The notes beneath the pieces were generated by a model. The model ran no database searches. It saw nothing but the letters and a program-made list of their open reading frames with translations, and was not told the origin of the DNA. Positions 51,503 through 60,484 of a stretch of DNA of 64,000 nt are shown here, one piece after another. Source of the stretch: Microbacterium sp. KUDC0406 (GTDB lineage Bacteria; Actinomycetota; Actinomycetes; Actinomycetales; Microbacteriaceae). Within the stretch, counting starts at the first letter, position 1. Every line of letters starts with the position of its first letter. Both the position numbers and the translations under genes were made by a program. The stretch spans positions 744,001 to 808,000 of the forward strand of contig NZ_CP091138.1 of the NCBI RefSeq assembly GCF_021582875.1. Direction: 5' to 3'.

Positions 51503-52167
51503 CGCGGGTGGCACGCGCAGCCGATAGCCTGCGCCGCGCACCGTCTCGAAGCGGTCGGCCCCGAGCTTTCCCCGGAGGTACCGGATGTAGACGTCGACGA
51601 CGTTCGATCCGGGGTCGAAGTCGAAGCCCCAGACCAGACTCAGCAGCTGCTGTCGCGTGAGCACCTCGTCCGGATGCCGCAGGAAGACCTCGAGCAGCGC
51701 GTACTCCCGGCTCGTCAGCTCGACGGCCTGTTCGCCGATCACCGCGCGCCGGGTGCGCAGATCGAGCGTCAGGTCTCCCGACCTCAGCGTGACCGCCTCA
51801 CCGGGGAGGAGGTGGCCAGTCGCAGCCGGATGCGGGCGAGCAGCTCGTCGAACGAGAAGGGCTTGTGCATGTAGTCGTCGGCGCCTCCGGTCAGCCCGGC
51901 GACGGTGTCCGAGGTCGCGTCGCGTGCGGTGAGGATGATGATCGGCAGCTCGATGCGCTCCGAGCGCACCCGGCGCAACACACTGAAGCCGTCGAGTCCG
52001 GGCAGTCCGATGTCCAGCACCATGAGATCGAACTCTCCTGAGCGGGCGAACTCGAAGGCCGTGTGTCCGTCGCTCACCGTCTCTGATCGGAAGCCGTTCG
52101 CGCGCAGGCCCTTCTCGATGAACGACGCGATGCGCTCCTCGTCCTCGGCGAGCAGGATGCGGTTCAT
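51500..52167 (-). CDS. OmpR-family response regulator, one frameshift
   Basis: About 222 residues. Receiver domain with phospho-acceptor Asp in LMVLDIGLPGLDGF (about residue 51), acidic pocket LAEDEER, and Lys in YMHKPFSFDEL. The C-terminal winged helix is in a second frame (AVELTSREYALLEVFLRHPD; VDVYIRYLRGKLG; VRGAGYRLR). The change lies near 51808 at a CCCCGG run. Start overlaps the kinase stop (ATGA). It probably binds the CTCATCC-type motif upstream of its own operon and of DUF4956-VTC. Confidence 0.9.
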
Positions 52168-53579
52168 GATGTCTCCTCGGCATGCTGCGGCAGGTCCAGC
52201 GTGAAGGTCGAACCGGCCCCGGGAGCGGAATCGACCGAGACCCGTCCGCCGTGCGCCTGCGCGATGCGGGCGACGATCGCGAGCCCGAGGCCGCTGCCGC
52301 GCGTGCGCGGAGCGCCCGGACCGCGCGCGAACCGCTCGAAGATCAGGCTCTGCTCCTCGGGATCGATGCCGGTGCCGGCGTCGCGCACCCACAGTCGCAC
52401 CCGGCCGTCGCGCACGTCGCCACCCACGGCGATCGTCTGGCCGGCCGTCGTGTGCGAGACGGCGTTCTGGGCGAGCTGCAGCAGCGCCTGGGCGAGACGC
52501 TGCCCGTCGGCGAGGATGACGCCTTCGGGCACGGCGTCGATCGCCCATCGGCGGTCAGCGATCGCGCTGGCCTTCGCCAGCGTGTCGACCACCAGGTCCG
52601 TCAGCTCGACACGTGCCATCACGAGGAAACCCGGACGCTCACTGCGGGCGAGCAGGATCAGGTCGTCCACCAGACGGGACATCCGCCGCAGCTCGTCGTC
52701 GACGAGGCGCAGCGTCTCCTCGCGCTCACCGGGATCGTCGCCCATCACGTCGAGATGGCCCCGCACGACGGTGATGGGAGTGCGCAGTTCGTGGCCGGCG
52801 TCGTCCAGAAAGCGCCGCTGACCGTCGAAGGCCGCCTGGACGCGATCGAGCATGCCGTTGAACGTGAGCGCGAGCTGTGCGACGTCGTCGGAGCCCACCA
52901 CGTCGATTCGCCGACCGAGGTCGTCGCCGCCGCCGATCAGTGCGGCCGTGTGCTGCACCTCACGGATTGGAGTCAGTGCGCGCCCCGCCACCAGCCAGCC
53001 GGCACCGGCGGCGAGGAGCAGGGCGGCCACGCCGGCGGCGCTCATGGTCAGGACAGTCGACCAGGCCTCGGCCTGCGCCGGAGCGAGGAACTCCACGGCG
53101 ACGAGCGCCCCGCGCTGCGCCTGCCCTTCGAACCGCACCGGCAGCACGGCGTAGAGCGCGGCTCCTGCGTCGGTCTCGGTGCGGCCCCAGCGCGGAGCCT
53201 GCGCGGTGGCGAGGTCGGCGACGAACGCCCGATCCGCGTCGAGGCGGGCCGGAGGGTCACCGCTGCTGCGCCGGTCGGCATGCCCGTCGACGATGCTGAA
53301 GAAGCTCTCCTCCGTCTCCGGAAGGTTGTGCGCGAGATGACTCGTCAGAAGCGTCCGCGCATCGGCGAACGGGGCGCCGGTGGCGGGATCGTCGCCCTGG
53401 GCGAACGACCGGAACTTCTCGGCCTCGTGCCCGAGTTCTGTCGCGGCGGCCGCGTCGATGCGCGAGAACAGGGCTCGGCCCGTGACCAGCACGATCGCGC
53501 ACAGGGCGATCGCCACGACGAGCAGAGTGGAGGTGAGTATGCGGGTGCGTACGGTCCTGCTGCGCCGCGACTCAGTCAT
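52164..53579 (-). CDS. sensor histidine kinase
   Basis: 471 residues from the ATG at 53579 (MTESRRSRTVR). Two membrane segments (about residues 13-34 and 175-198) enclose an extracytoplasmic sensor domain of about 140 residues. HAMP linker follows, then the phospho-acceptor His in LDDAGHELRTPITVV (about residue 255) and ATPase motifs QNAVSHT, DAGTGIDPEE and GSGLGLAIV. The start overlaps the stop of the small acidic gene upstream. The signal is unknown; co-operon genes suggest an envelope or phosphate-related input. Confidence 0.92.
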   Translation of the reverse strand: MTESRRSRTVRTRILTSTLLVVAIALCAIVLVTGRALFSRIDAAAATELGHEAEKFRSFAQGDDPATGAPFADARTLLTSHLAHNLPETEESFFSIVDGHADRRSSGDPPARLDADRAFVADLATAQAPRWGRTETDAGAALYAVLPVRFEGQAQRGALVAVEFLAPAQAEAWSTVLTMSAAGVAALLLAAGAGWLVAGRALTPIREVQHTAALIGGGDDLGRRIDVVGSDDVAQLALTFNGMLDRVQAAFDGQRRFLDDAGHELRTPITVVRGHLDVMGDDPGEREETLRLVDDELRRMSRLVDDLILLARSERPGFLVMARVELTDLVVDTLAKASAIADRRWAIDAVPEGVILADGQRLAQALLQLAQNAVSHTTAGQTIAVGGDVRDGRVRLWVRDAGTGIDPEEQSLIFERFARGPGAPRTRGSGLGLAIVARIAQAHGGRVSVDSAPGAGSTFTLDLPQHAEETS

Positions 53580-53834
53580 CGTCGTCATCGTCCACGTCAT
53601 CGTCCGGGTCGTCGGCATCGTCGTCCCCGGCATCCGGCGGGGAGCCGGCGCGACCGTCTGCGCGGGTCCGGGCGTCGCAGGAGGGGGTGTCGTGGCGGGT
53701 ATGGGCTGACGTGTGACGACGACGGACGGCCCGAGATCGGGTGCCGGCGCGCTGAGCGCCCGGTCGGATGCCCACCATGTGCCGATCAGCAGCAGTATCC
53801 CGACCGGCGCGACGAGGTATGTCCGGCGTGCCAC
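53572..53834 (-). CDS. small membrane protein with Asp-rich tail, one frameshift
   Basis: About 87 residues after correction. N-terminal membrane segment or signal anchor (TYLVAPVGILLLIGTWWA), then a Pro/Thr/Ala-rich outside stretch (PATTPPPATPGPAQT), then a C-terminal run consisting almost only of Asp (DDDADDPDDDVDDDDD). The frame changes near 53650. It is the first gene of the kinase operon, and its stop overlaps the kinase start. The acidic tail could bind divalent cations. I know no named family. Confidence 0.65.
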
Positions 53835-53872
53835 CCCTCCAGTGTGTCTGAGGACGCGTCGATCCGGGTGAG

Positions 53873-53890
53873 GATGAGAGAGTTCTCATC
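53873..53890. promoter_or_regulatory. shared operator motif upstream of kinase operon
   Basis: GATGAGAGAGTTCTCATC is an inverted repeat with 7-bp arms (GATGAGA / TCTCATC) and a GAGT centre. The first 16 bases are identical to the motif at 51487-51502. It lies 39 bases upstream of the small acidic gene, where the response regulator would be expected to bind. Confidence 0.6.
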
Positions 53891-53902
53891 CCGAGAGACT
53901 TT

Positions 53903-53948
53903 TGCAAAGAAAGTCTTGCAAAGAAGTCTTTGCATAGGTATCTTTGCA
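53903..53948. promoter_or_regulatory. symmetric four-half-site operator upstream of ArsR-type gene
   Basis: TGCAAAGA occurs at 53903-53910 and 53917-53924, and its reverse complement TCTTTGCA at 53927-53934 and 53941-53948. The gaps are 6, 2 and 6 bases, so the whole 46-bp site has exact two-fold symmetry around 53925/53926. The last half-site overlaps the probable -10 box (TATCTT, 53939-53944) and ends four bases before the ATG. This fits tight autorepression by a dimer of dimers. Confidence 0.65.
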
Positions 53949-53951
53949 TGC

Positions 53952-54584
53952 ATGACGAACGAACCCGCTGCACTCGGGCCGGAAGCGGACCGCACGCTTG
54001 ACGCCGGTGCGCTCAAGGCGCTCGCGCATCCGCTGCGGGTGCGCATCTACAACCTGCTCGGCGAGCGCGGCCCGCAGACCGCCAGCACGCTGGCTGCGCT
54101 CATCGGCGAGACATCGGGAGCGACGAGCTACCACCTGCGGGCACTGGCGAGCCACGATCTGATCCACGAGGTCGTCGGCCGGGGCACCGGCCGCGAGCGC
54201 TGGTGGGAGATGCACCGGGGCAGCGTCAACGTCCCTGGCCCCTCCGAAGTGAACTCTCCGGCTTCCCGCGCCGCGTCGCAGGTCGTCATGTCGGAGTTCT
54301 TCCGGCTGCGCAACGACTCGCTGCTCGAGTACCTGAACCGTCCGTCGGCCGATCAGCCTGAGGAGTGGCGCGACCTCGGACTCGTGCTCACATCCCGCCT
54401 GGACATGACACCTGAGCAGATGTCCGAGGTGCGCGACCAGCTGAAGGCCGTGCTGGACGGGGCGGTGGAGCGCTTCCGAGACCAGGAGGGCAAGCCGGGC
54501 ACCCGTCGGGTGGCCATGCGCGCCGAGATCTTCGATCTGGCAGATGGGCCGGATCGCCACACGACCCCCGAGGAGGAATCATGA
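53952..54584 (+). CDS. ArsR-type helix-turn-helix regulator
   Basis: 210 residues. N-terminal winged helix of the HTH_20/ArsR kind: ALAHPLRVRIYNLLGERG; TLAALIGETSGATSYHLRAL; VGRGTGRERWWE. The C-terminal 110 residues are helical (LDMTPEQMSEVRDQLKAVLD) and may bind an effector. No metal-binding Cys pair is visible, so it is not a classic metal sensor. ATG start at 53952 directly after the four-half-site operator, probably leaderless. The stop overlaps the next small gene by ATGA. It is divergent from the kinase operon. Confidence 0.85.
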   Translation: MTNEPAALGPEADRTLDAGALKALAHPLRVRIYNLLGERGPQTASTLAALIGETSGATSYHLRALASHDLIHEVVGRGTGRERWWEMHRGSVNVPGPSEVNSPASRAASQVVMSEFFRLRNDSLLEYLNRPSADQPEEWRDLGLVLTSRLDMTPEQMSEVRDQLKAVLDGAVERFRDQEGKPGTRRVAMRAEIFDLADGPDRHTTPEEES

Positions 54585-54799
54585 CCGCCGCAACGCTGCA
54601 CATCGCCACTCCCACTCCGACCGAGCGCACCCTTCTGCGGGTCGCAGGCGGGCTCACCGCCTTCGTCGCACATCGCCGCGAGCGCCGGGCGGAGCGCCGC
54701 GAGATCGCGCTGGATCTGCTGCGCGAGCAGCAGGCCCGCAAGCAGGACCCGCACGCCGTCGACCACGCGCTGGCACTGCAGGGCGTGAACCGGCGCTGA
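54581..54799 (+). CDS. small basic protein co-translated with ArsR-type regulator
   Basis: 72 residues. Start ATG overlaps the regulator stop (ATGA). The middle is a run of Arg and Glu in a predicted helix (HRRERRAERREIALDLLREQ). There is no membrane segment and no family I recognise. Such small genes after ArsR-type regulators often precede a transporter, but none follows here. Confidence 0.6.
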   Translation: MTAATLHIATPTPTERTLLRVAGGLTAFVAHRRERRAERREIALDLLREQQARKQDPHAVDHALALQGVNRR

Positions 54800-54819
54800 C
54801 ATCGGAGAACTCCGAAACC

Positions 54820-54872
54820 GCAAGCCCGCGCCGAGACTGTGGCGTTACCACCACGTCTCGGCGCGGGCTTGC
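54820..54872. terminator. long bidirectional hairpin
   Basis: Perfect 18-bp stem GCAAGCCCGCGCCGAGAC / GTCTCGGCGCGGGCTTGC with a 17-base loop. Pairing continues outward imperfectly for about 8 more bases. It separates the small plus-strand gene (end 54799) from the minus-strand gene ending at 54889. Confidence 0.75.
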
Positions 54873-54888
54873 AGTTTGGAGGGGAAGG

Positions 54889-55122
54889 TCAGTCCTGGAA
54901 CGGACGGGCGATCACGTCGCCGGATGCCGTGAGCAGGACCTCCCACCCGGCATCCAGCTCGGCGATCGGACGGCCCTCGAGCCAGGTGAGCGTCCAGTGG
55001 CCCTTCGACAGGCTCAGGGACCCAGCCAGATTCGCCTCGACCTCGGCGATGCCGGGGCGCAGGGCGGCGGGGACGGATGCCGGCGGCTCGGCGCCCGTGG
55101 TCCAGCGCGTACCGAGTTGCAT
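54889..55122 (-). CDS. small conserved protein coupled to valS
   Basis: 77 residues from the ATG at 55122, which overlaps the valS stop (TGATG). Conserved core: MQLGTRWTTGAEPPASVP and WTLTWLEGRPIAELD. I know it only as a small actinobacterial protein of unknown function. A type A dispersed repeat lies inside the gene and is read as LSLSKGH, replacing part of the middle. Confidence 0.65.
   Translation of the reverse strand: MQLGTRWTTGAEPPASVPAALRPGIAEVEANLAGSLSLSKGHWTLTWLEGRPIAELDAGWEVLLTASGDVIARPFQD
55001..55025 (+). repeat. dispersed repeat, type A, inside the gene after valS
   Basis: CCCTTCGACAGGCTCAGGGA followed by CCCAG, differing from the uvrC copy (9881-9905) at one base. It is read on the opposite strand here. 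Confidence 0.75.
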
Positions 55123-57716
55123 CACGCTTCCTCGGCCGGCGCCAGCTCGATCGCCGTCACGGCGAGCTCGTCCGCCTCGGCGAAGGCCAGCTCGGCGATG
55201 CGACCCACGGCGCGCAGATCGTCGGCCGCCGCCTGAAGCGCGGCGACCTTCGCCGCAGGTGCGGCGATCGTCGCCGAGGCGACCGGCGTCTTCTGCGAGG
55301 CCTTCGCCTCGGTCTTGGCGCGGCGGATGCCGATAAGTGCCTCGCTCGCGGCGGCGAGCACGGCCGCGTCGCCCTCGGTGCCCAGGGGCTCCGGCCAGGC
55401 GGCGGTGTGGATCGAGCCCTCCTCGAACCACGACCATGCCTCCTCGGTCGCGAACGACACGATCGGGGCCAGCAGGCGCAGCAGCGTGGACAGTGCCAGA
55501 CGCAGCGCCAGGGCGGCGGATGCCTGGCCGACGTCCGTCTGGTCGTAGGCGCGCTCCTTGACCAGCTCGAGGTAGTCGTCGCAGAAGGTCCAGAAGAACG
55601 CCTCGGTGATCTCGAGCGCCTTCGCCTGGTCGTAGTTCTCGTATGCCGCGGTGGTTCCCTGAACCACCTGGTCGAGCGCGGTCAGCATCGAGGCGTCCAG
55701 GGCATGCGTGATCTGCGCACCCTCGGGAACAGGGAAGGACAGCACGAACTTCGCCGCGTTGAGGATCTTGATCGCGAGGCGCCGGCCGATCTTCACCTGC
55801 GTCGGGTTCTGCGGGTCGAACGCCGCGTCCATGCCCAGGCGGCTCGAGGCCGACCAGTACCGCACCGCGTCGGAGCCGTGCTTCTCGAGGATGTCGGCCG
55901 GGGTCACAACGTTGCCCTTCGACTTCGACATCTTCTTGCGGTCGGGGTCGACGATGAAGCCCGAGATCGCCGTGTCGCGCCACGGCGAACGTCCGTCCTC
56001 GAGGGTCGAGCGCAGCATCGTGGAGAACAGCCAGGTGCGGATGATGTCCTGACCCTGCGGGCGAAGGTCGAACGGCGCCACCAGGTTCCAGAGCTCCTCG
56101 TCGCGCTGCCATCCGCCCGCGAGCTGCGGGGTCAGCGACGAGGTCGCCCAGGTGTCGAAGATGTCCTGCTCGGCCTCGAAGCCGCCAGGCACGCCGCGCT
56201 GATCCGCGGTGTAGCCCGCCGGCACGTCGGTGGTCGGGTCGATGGGCAGACTGTCCGCCGACGGAACCAGCACGCGGTCGTAGTCGCGCTCGCCGTTCCC
56301 GTCGAGCGCGTACCAGACCGGGATCGGCACGCCGAAGAAGCGCTGCCGCGAGATCAGCCAGTCGCCGGTCAGGCCGCCGACCCAGTTCTCGTAGCGCACG
56401 CGCATGAAGTCCGGATGCCAGGAGAGCTCGCGCCCGTTCGCGATGAGCTGGTCGCGCAGCTCCGCGTCTCGCGCGCCGTTGCCGATGTACCACTGGCGGG
56501 TCGAGACGATCTCGAGGGGGCGGTCGCCCTTCTCGAAGAACTTCACCGCGTGGTTGAACGGCTTGCCGACGGCCGTCATGTCGCCGGTCTCCTGCAGCTT
56601 CTCCACGATGGCCTTGCGCGCCGAGAAGACGGTCTTGCCCGCCATGTTCTCCACGTACCACGCGGCGCCTTCGCCGGCGTGCACGGACGCGGGTGCGTCG
56701 GGCAGGAAGCGGCCGTCGAGTCCGATCGTCGTCATGTTGGGCAGGTCGCTGCCGTCGGTGCGTCGCAGTTCGCGCCACCAGACGATGTCGGTCACGTCGC
56801 CGAAGGTGCAGACCATCGCCGCACCCGTGCCCTTGTCGGGAAGCGCGAGGTGGTGGCCGTGGATCTCGATGTCGGCGCCGAAGAACGGGGTGCGCACCTT
56901 CGTGCCGATGAGGTGCTTGAAGGGCCCCTCGGGGTGGGTCACGATCGCGACGCAGGCAGGGAGCAGCTCGGGACGGGTGGTCTCGATCGGGATCGAGCCC
57001 GAGCCGTCGGCGAACGGGAACTCGATGCGGTGGTACGCCGCCTGCTGCTCGCGGTCCTCGAGCTCCGCCTGCGCGATCGCGGTGCGGAAGTCGATGTCCC
57101 ACAGCGTGGGTGCGAGGGCCTGGTAGGCCTCACCGCGCTCCAGGTTGCGCAGGAACGCGAGCTGGCTCTGCCGGATGGTCTCATCGGAGATGGTGCGGTA
57201 CGTCTGCGTCCAGTCCACGCTGAGGCCGAGCTGGCGGAACAGGGCCTCGAACTGCTTCTCGTCCTCGACGGTCAGCTTCTCGCACAGCTCGATGAAGTTG
57301 CGGCGGCTGATCGGCTGCTGATCGGCTGCGCGGCTGGACTTGTTGTCGCCGCCCTCGAACGGGGGCGTGAAGTCGGCGACGTAGGGGAGCGAGGGGTCGC
57401 AGCGCACGCCGTAGTAGTTCTGCACACGGCGCTCGGTGGGCAGGCCGTTGTCGTCCCAGCCCATCGGATAGAACACGGTCTTGCCGCGCATCCGCTCGTA
57501 ACGGGCCTTCACGTCGGTGTGCGTGAACGAGAAGACGTGTCCGATGTGCAGGCTGCCGGACGCGGTCGGCGGGGGAGTGTCGATCGAGTAGACGCTGTCG
57601 CGGCCGAGCTCGGCGGCGCGCGTGCGATCGAAGAGGTAGGTCCCCTGGGCGGACCAGGCGTCGTTCCACTTCGCTTCGAGACCTTCGAGGGCGGGCTTGT
57701 CGGGGATCGCGGACAT
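55122..57716 (-). CDS. valS: valine-tRNA ligase
   Basis: 864 residues from the ATG at 57716 (MSAIPDKPALEG), which has AAGGAGACC upstream; earlier in-frame starts lack this. Class I synthetase: HIGH-type motif GSLHIGHVFSF and KMSKSKGNV. The editing domain lies between (TTRPELLPACVAIV). A C-terminal helical arm (KTEAKASQKTPVA...) fits ValRS and not IleRS. It charges tRNA-Val and edits threonine. Full length and in frame. Confidence 0.96.
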   Translation of the reverse strand: MSAIPDKPALEGLEAKWNDAWSAQGTYLFDRTRAAELGRDSVYSIDTPPPTASGSLHIGHVFSFTHTDVKARYERMRGKTVFYPMGWDDNGLPTERRVQNYYGVRCDPSLPYVADFTPPFEGGDNKSSRAADQQPISRRNFIELCEKLTVEDEKQFEALFRQLGLSVDWTQTYRTISDETIRQSQLAFLRNLERGEAYQALAPTLWDIDFRTAIAQAELEDREQQAAYHRIEFPFADGSGSIPIETTRPELLPACVAIVTHPEGPFKHLIGTKVRTPFFGADIEIHGHHLALPDKGTGAAMVCTFGDVTDIVWWRELRRTDGSDLPNMTTIGLDGRFLPDAPASVHAGEGAAWYVENMAGKTVFSARKAIVEKLQETGDMTAVGKPFNHAVKFFEKGDRPLEIVSTRQWYIGNGARDAELRDQLIANGRELSWHPDFMRVRYENWVGGLTGDWLISRQRFFGVPIPVWYALDGNGERDYDRVLVPSADSLPIDPTTDVPAGYTADQRGVPGGFEAEQDIFDTWATSSLTPQLAGGWQRDEELWNLVAPFDLRPQGQDIIRTWLFSTMLRSTLEDGRSPWRDTAISGFIVDPDRKKMSKSKGNVVTPADILEKHGSDAVRYWSASSRLGMDAAFDPQNPTQVKIGRRLAIKILNAAKFVLSFPVPEGAQITHALDASMLTALDQVVQGTTAAYENYDQAKALEITEAFFWTFCDDYLELVKERAYDQTDVGQASAALALRLALSTLLRLLAPIVSFATEEAWSWFEEGSIHTAAWPEPLGTEGDAAVLAAASEALIGIRRAKTEAKASQKTPVASATIAAPAAKVAALQAAADDLRAVGRIAELAFAEADELAVTAIELAPAEEA

Positions 57717-57836
57717 AGAGGGTCTCCTTGAGCGATGTATGCGGCACTGTGTGAGCGTGCCTGAGTGTGGGATGCCGGGACAGTCTATCGGTCGCATCGC
57801 GGTCAGCATTGATCGACCCCGTCCAGTAATCCCCGG

Positions 57837-57842
57837 TAAGCT
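57837..57842 (+). promoter_or_regulatory. -10 box for second ABC operon
   Basis: TAAGCT 36 bases upstream of the binding-protein ATG, in the divergent gap next to valS. Same hexamer as upstream of whiA. Confidence 0.35.
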
Positions 57843-57878
57843 GGAACGTCCCGTTCCCGCACCCTTCCGAGGTCACGC

Positions 57879-59500
57879 ATGCCCGCCTTCACTGCGCGCC
57901 GTCTTCTTCCCCTCGCGGCGATCGCCGCGGCATCCGCTCTGGTTCTCAGCGCGTGCTCCGCACCCTCCGGCGGCGACGCCGGATCCGAGGGCGGCGAACT
58001 CGTCTGGGCGATCGAGGGGGCGAACCTCTCGGCCGGCAAGATGGACCCGCAGGTGAGTCAGCTCGACGTCACCGCCATGGTTCAGCGCCAGGTGCTCGAC
58101 TCGCTGGTGTTCCAGGAGCCTGACGGATCGTTCTCGCCGTGGCTCGCGAAGAAGTGGCAGGTCTCGGATGACGGGAAGACCTACACGTTCGAGCTGCGCG
58201 ACGACGTCACCTTCACCGACGGCACCCCGTTCGACGCGGAAGCGGTGAAGGTGAACTTCGACCGCATCGTCGACCCGGCCACCAAGTCGGCGCAGGCCGC
58301 GAACATGCTCGGCGGCGAGCTGTACGCAGGCACGAAGGTCGTGGATCCGCACACGGTCGAGGTGAGCTTCACGCAGCCCTACGCGCCGTTCCTGCAGGCC
58401 GCGAGCACCGCGCAGCTGGGCTTCTGGTCGCCGAAGGTGCTGAAGAGCTCCGCTGACAAGCTCGCAGCGGGCGGCCCTGACGTGAGCGTCGGCACCGGAC
58501 CGTTCGTGCTCAGCGAGTACACCGCCGATCAGGAGATCGTCTACACCCGCAACGACGACTACGCCTGGCGGCCCGAGGGGTCGAAGGCTCCGAAGATCGA
58601 GACGCTGCGCGTCGAGATCCTCCCGAGGCATCCGTGCGCGCGGGCGTCGTGAAGTCGGGTGAGGCGGATCTCGCCGGCCAGCTGCCGCCCAATGTCGTCG
58701 GCGACCTCGGCGACGACGTGACCGTCGCGGCGAAGGAGTACCCCGGTCTGCCGTACTCGCTGTTCCTGAACGAGAAGTACGGCGTGTTCGCCGACCAGAA
58801 GGTGCGCCAGGCGTTCGAGAGGGCGATCGACGTGGATGCTGCGGTCGAGAAGATCTTCTTCGGCGAGTTCCCGCGGGCCTGGAGCATCCTCGGCCCCACC
58901 ACGCCCGGCTACGACAAGAGCCTCGAGGGCAGCTGGCCGTTCGACGCGGACAAGGCGAACGCCCTGCTCGACGAGGCCGGCTGGACCGCACGCGACACGG
59001 ACGGCATCCGGATGAAGGACGGCAAGCGCCTGTCCGCGCGCTGGATCGCGTGGACGCCGATCTCCGACGACAAGGCCGCCCTCGCCAACGCCGTGCAGTC
59101 CGACCTGAAGAAGGTCGGCTTCGAGATCACGCGCGAAGCGCTCGAGCCGGCCGCCTACAACGAGCAGTACGGCCCGAAGACCTACGACATCACCGACTGG
59201 GACTTCTCGGGTGTCGACCCCGACCTGCTGCGCAGCCACCTGGGCACCGACGGCTTCCAGAACGCGTCGCAGGTGAGCGACCCGGCCGTCGACGAACTGC
59301 TCGCCGACGGGCTGGCATCGTCGGATGCCGAGGAGCGCAACGGCATCTACCGGAGTGTGCAGGAGTGGAACGCCGAGCACGTGGCGATCGTGCCGCTCTA
59401 TGTGAACTCCGCGATCACGGCGCAGAACAAGAACGTCGAGGGCCTCACCTACGATCTGTACGGCCGTCCGCTGTTCTACGGAGTGAGCGTCGCCGGCTGA
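57879..59500 (+). CDS. ABC transporter substrate-binding lipoprotein (family 5), one frameshift
   Basis: About 540 residues. Lipoprotein signal with LVLSAC (Cys near residue 26). Family 5 features: DDVTFTDGTPFDAEAVKVNF and YDITDWDFSGVDPDLLRSHL. The frame changes near 58625 (CTCCCGAGG; one missing base). The first half and second half are both complete. It begins a four-gene importer operon (binding protein, two permeases, double ATPase). The ligand is unknown; peptides or nickel-type chelates are usual for the family. Confidence 0.9.
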
Positions 59501-59502
59501 CG

Positions 59503-59508
59503 TACGCT
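59503..59508 (+). promoter_or_regulatory. possible internal -10 box before the permease gene
   Basis: TACGCT seven bases before the GTG at 59516, the spacing of a leaderless start. No ribosome-binding sequence lies in the 15-bp gap. Confidence 0.35.
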
Positions 59509-59515
59509 CTCTGAC

Positions 59516-60484
59516 GTGTCCCGTCTCGTGCTGATCCGGGTCGGCGGCCTTCTGGCATCCGTCCTGGTCGTGCTGTGGGGCGCCGCGACGCTGGCGTTCC
59601 TCGCCTTCCGGATCATCCCGGGCGATGCGGTCTCGGTCATGCTCGGACCGCAGGCTCAGGTGAGCGAAGAGGTCAAGGCCGGCATCCGCGCCGAGCTCGG
59701 CCTGGACCGCCCGCCCCTGGAGCAGTACTTCTCGTATCTCGGTGGCCTGCTGCGCGGCGACCTCGGCACCTCGTACCAGCTGCGGCTTCCGGTGGCCGAG
59801 GTGATCGGCCGGCAGCTCGGTCCCACCGTGCAGCTCACCGCGGTCGCGCTGCTCATCGCTCTCGTGCTGGCGTTCTCGGTGGCGCTGTTCGCGCGACGGG
59901 GCGTCGTGCGCGGGATCGTCGTGACCGCGGAGCTGATCGTGCTCTCGTCTCCCGTGTTCTGGGTCGGACTCGTGCTGCTCGGGGTGTTCGCGTTCGGGCT
60001 GGGGTGGTTCCCTGTGGCGGGCACGCGCAGTCCGGCGACGATCGTGCTGCCCGCCGTGACGCTCGCCCTGCCGATCGCCGCGCTGATCGGTCAGGTGCTG
60101 CGCGACGGCATCGACCAGGCCGAGCGGCAGCCGTTCGCCGAGACCGTGCGGGCCCGCGGCGCAGGTCCGGCACGGCTGACGCTGCATCACTCGCTGCGGC
60201 ACGGCGCGGCGAGCACGATGACCCTGGCCGCGTATCTCGTCGGGTCGCTGCTGGGCGGGGCGGTGCTGGTCGAGACGGTCTTCGCCCGTCCGGGACTCGG
60301 CAGGGTCACGCTCGCGGCGATCGTCGACCGGGACGTGCCGGTGGTCGCGGGCATGATCATGCTCAGCGCCCTCGTGTTCGTGATCGTGAACGTGGTCGTC
60401 GAGCTGCTGCATCCGCTGCTGGATCCGCGATTGCGCGAGGCGCCCGCCGCCATCCCCGCACCGCAGATCGGCGAACGGCGATGA
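59516..60484 (+). CDS. ABC transporter permease, DppB type
   Basis: 322 residues, six predicted membrane segments beginning with VGGLLASVLVVLWGAATLAF. RIIPGDAVSVMLG after the first segment is typical of DppB. ATPase-contact loop: FAETVRARGAGPARLTLHHS. GTG start at 59516; stop overlaps the next start (ATGA). Confidence 0.92.
   Translation: MSRLVLIRVGGLLASVLVVLWGAATLAFLAFRIIPGDAVSVMLGPQAQVSEEVKAGIRAELGLDRPPLEQYFSYLGGLLRGDLGTSYQLRLPVAEVIGRQLGPTVQLTAVALLIALVLAFSVALFARRGVVRGIVVTAELIVLSSPVFWVGLVLLGVFAFGLGWFPVAGTRSPATIVLPAVTLALPIAALIGQVLRDGIDQAERQPFAETVRARGAGPARLTLHHSLRHGAASTMTLAAYLVGSLLGGAVLVETVFARPGLGRVTLAAIVDRDVPVVAGMIMLSALVFVIVNVVVELLHPLLDPRLREAPAAIPAPQIGERR

Noticed and set aside
55077..57731. 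Plus-strand open frame of 884 codons opposite valS
   Set aside because: Antisense of a clear valine-tRNA ligase, with Arg/Gly/Val-rich low-complexity translation.
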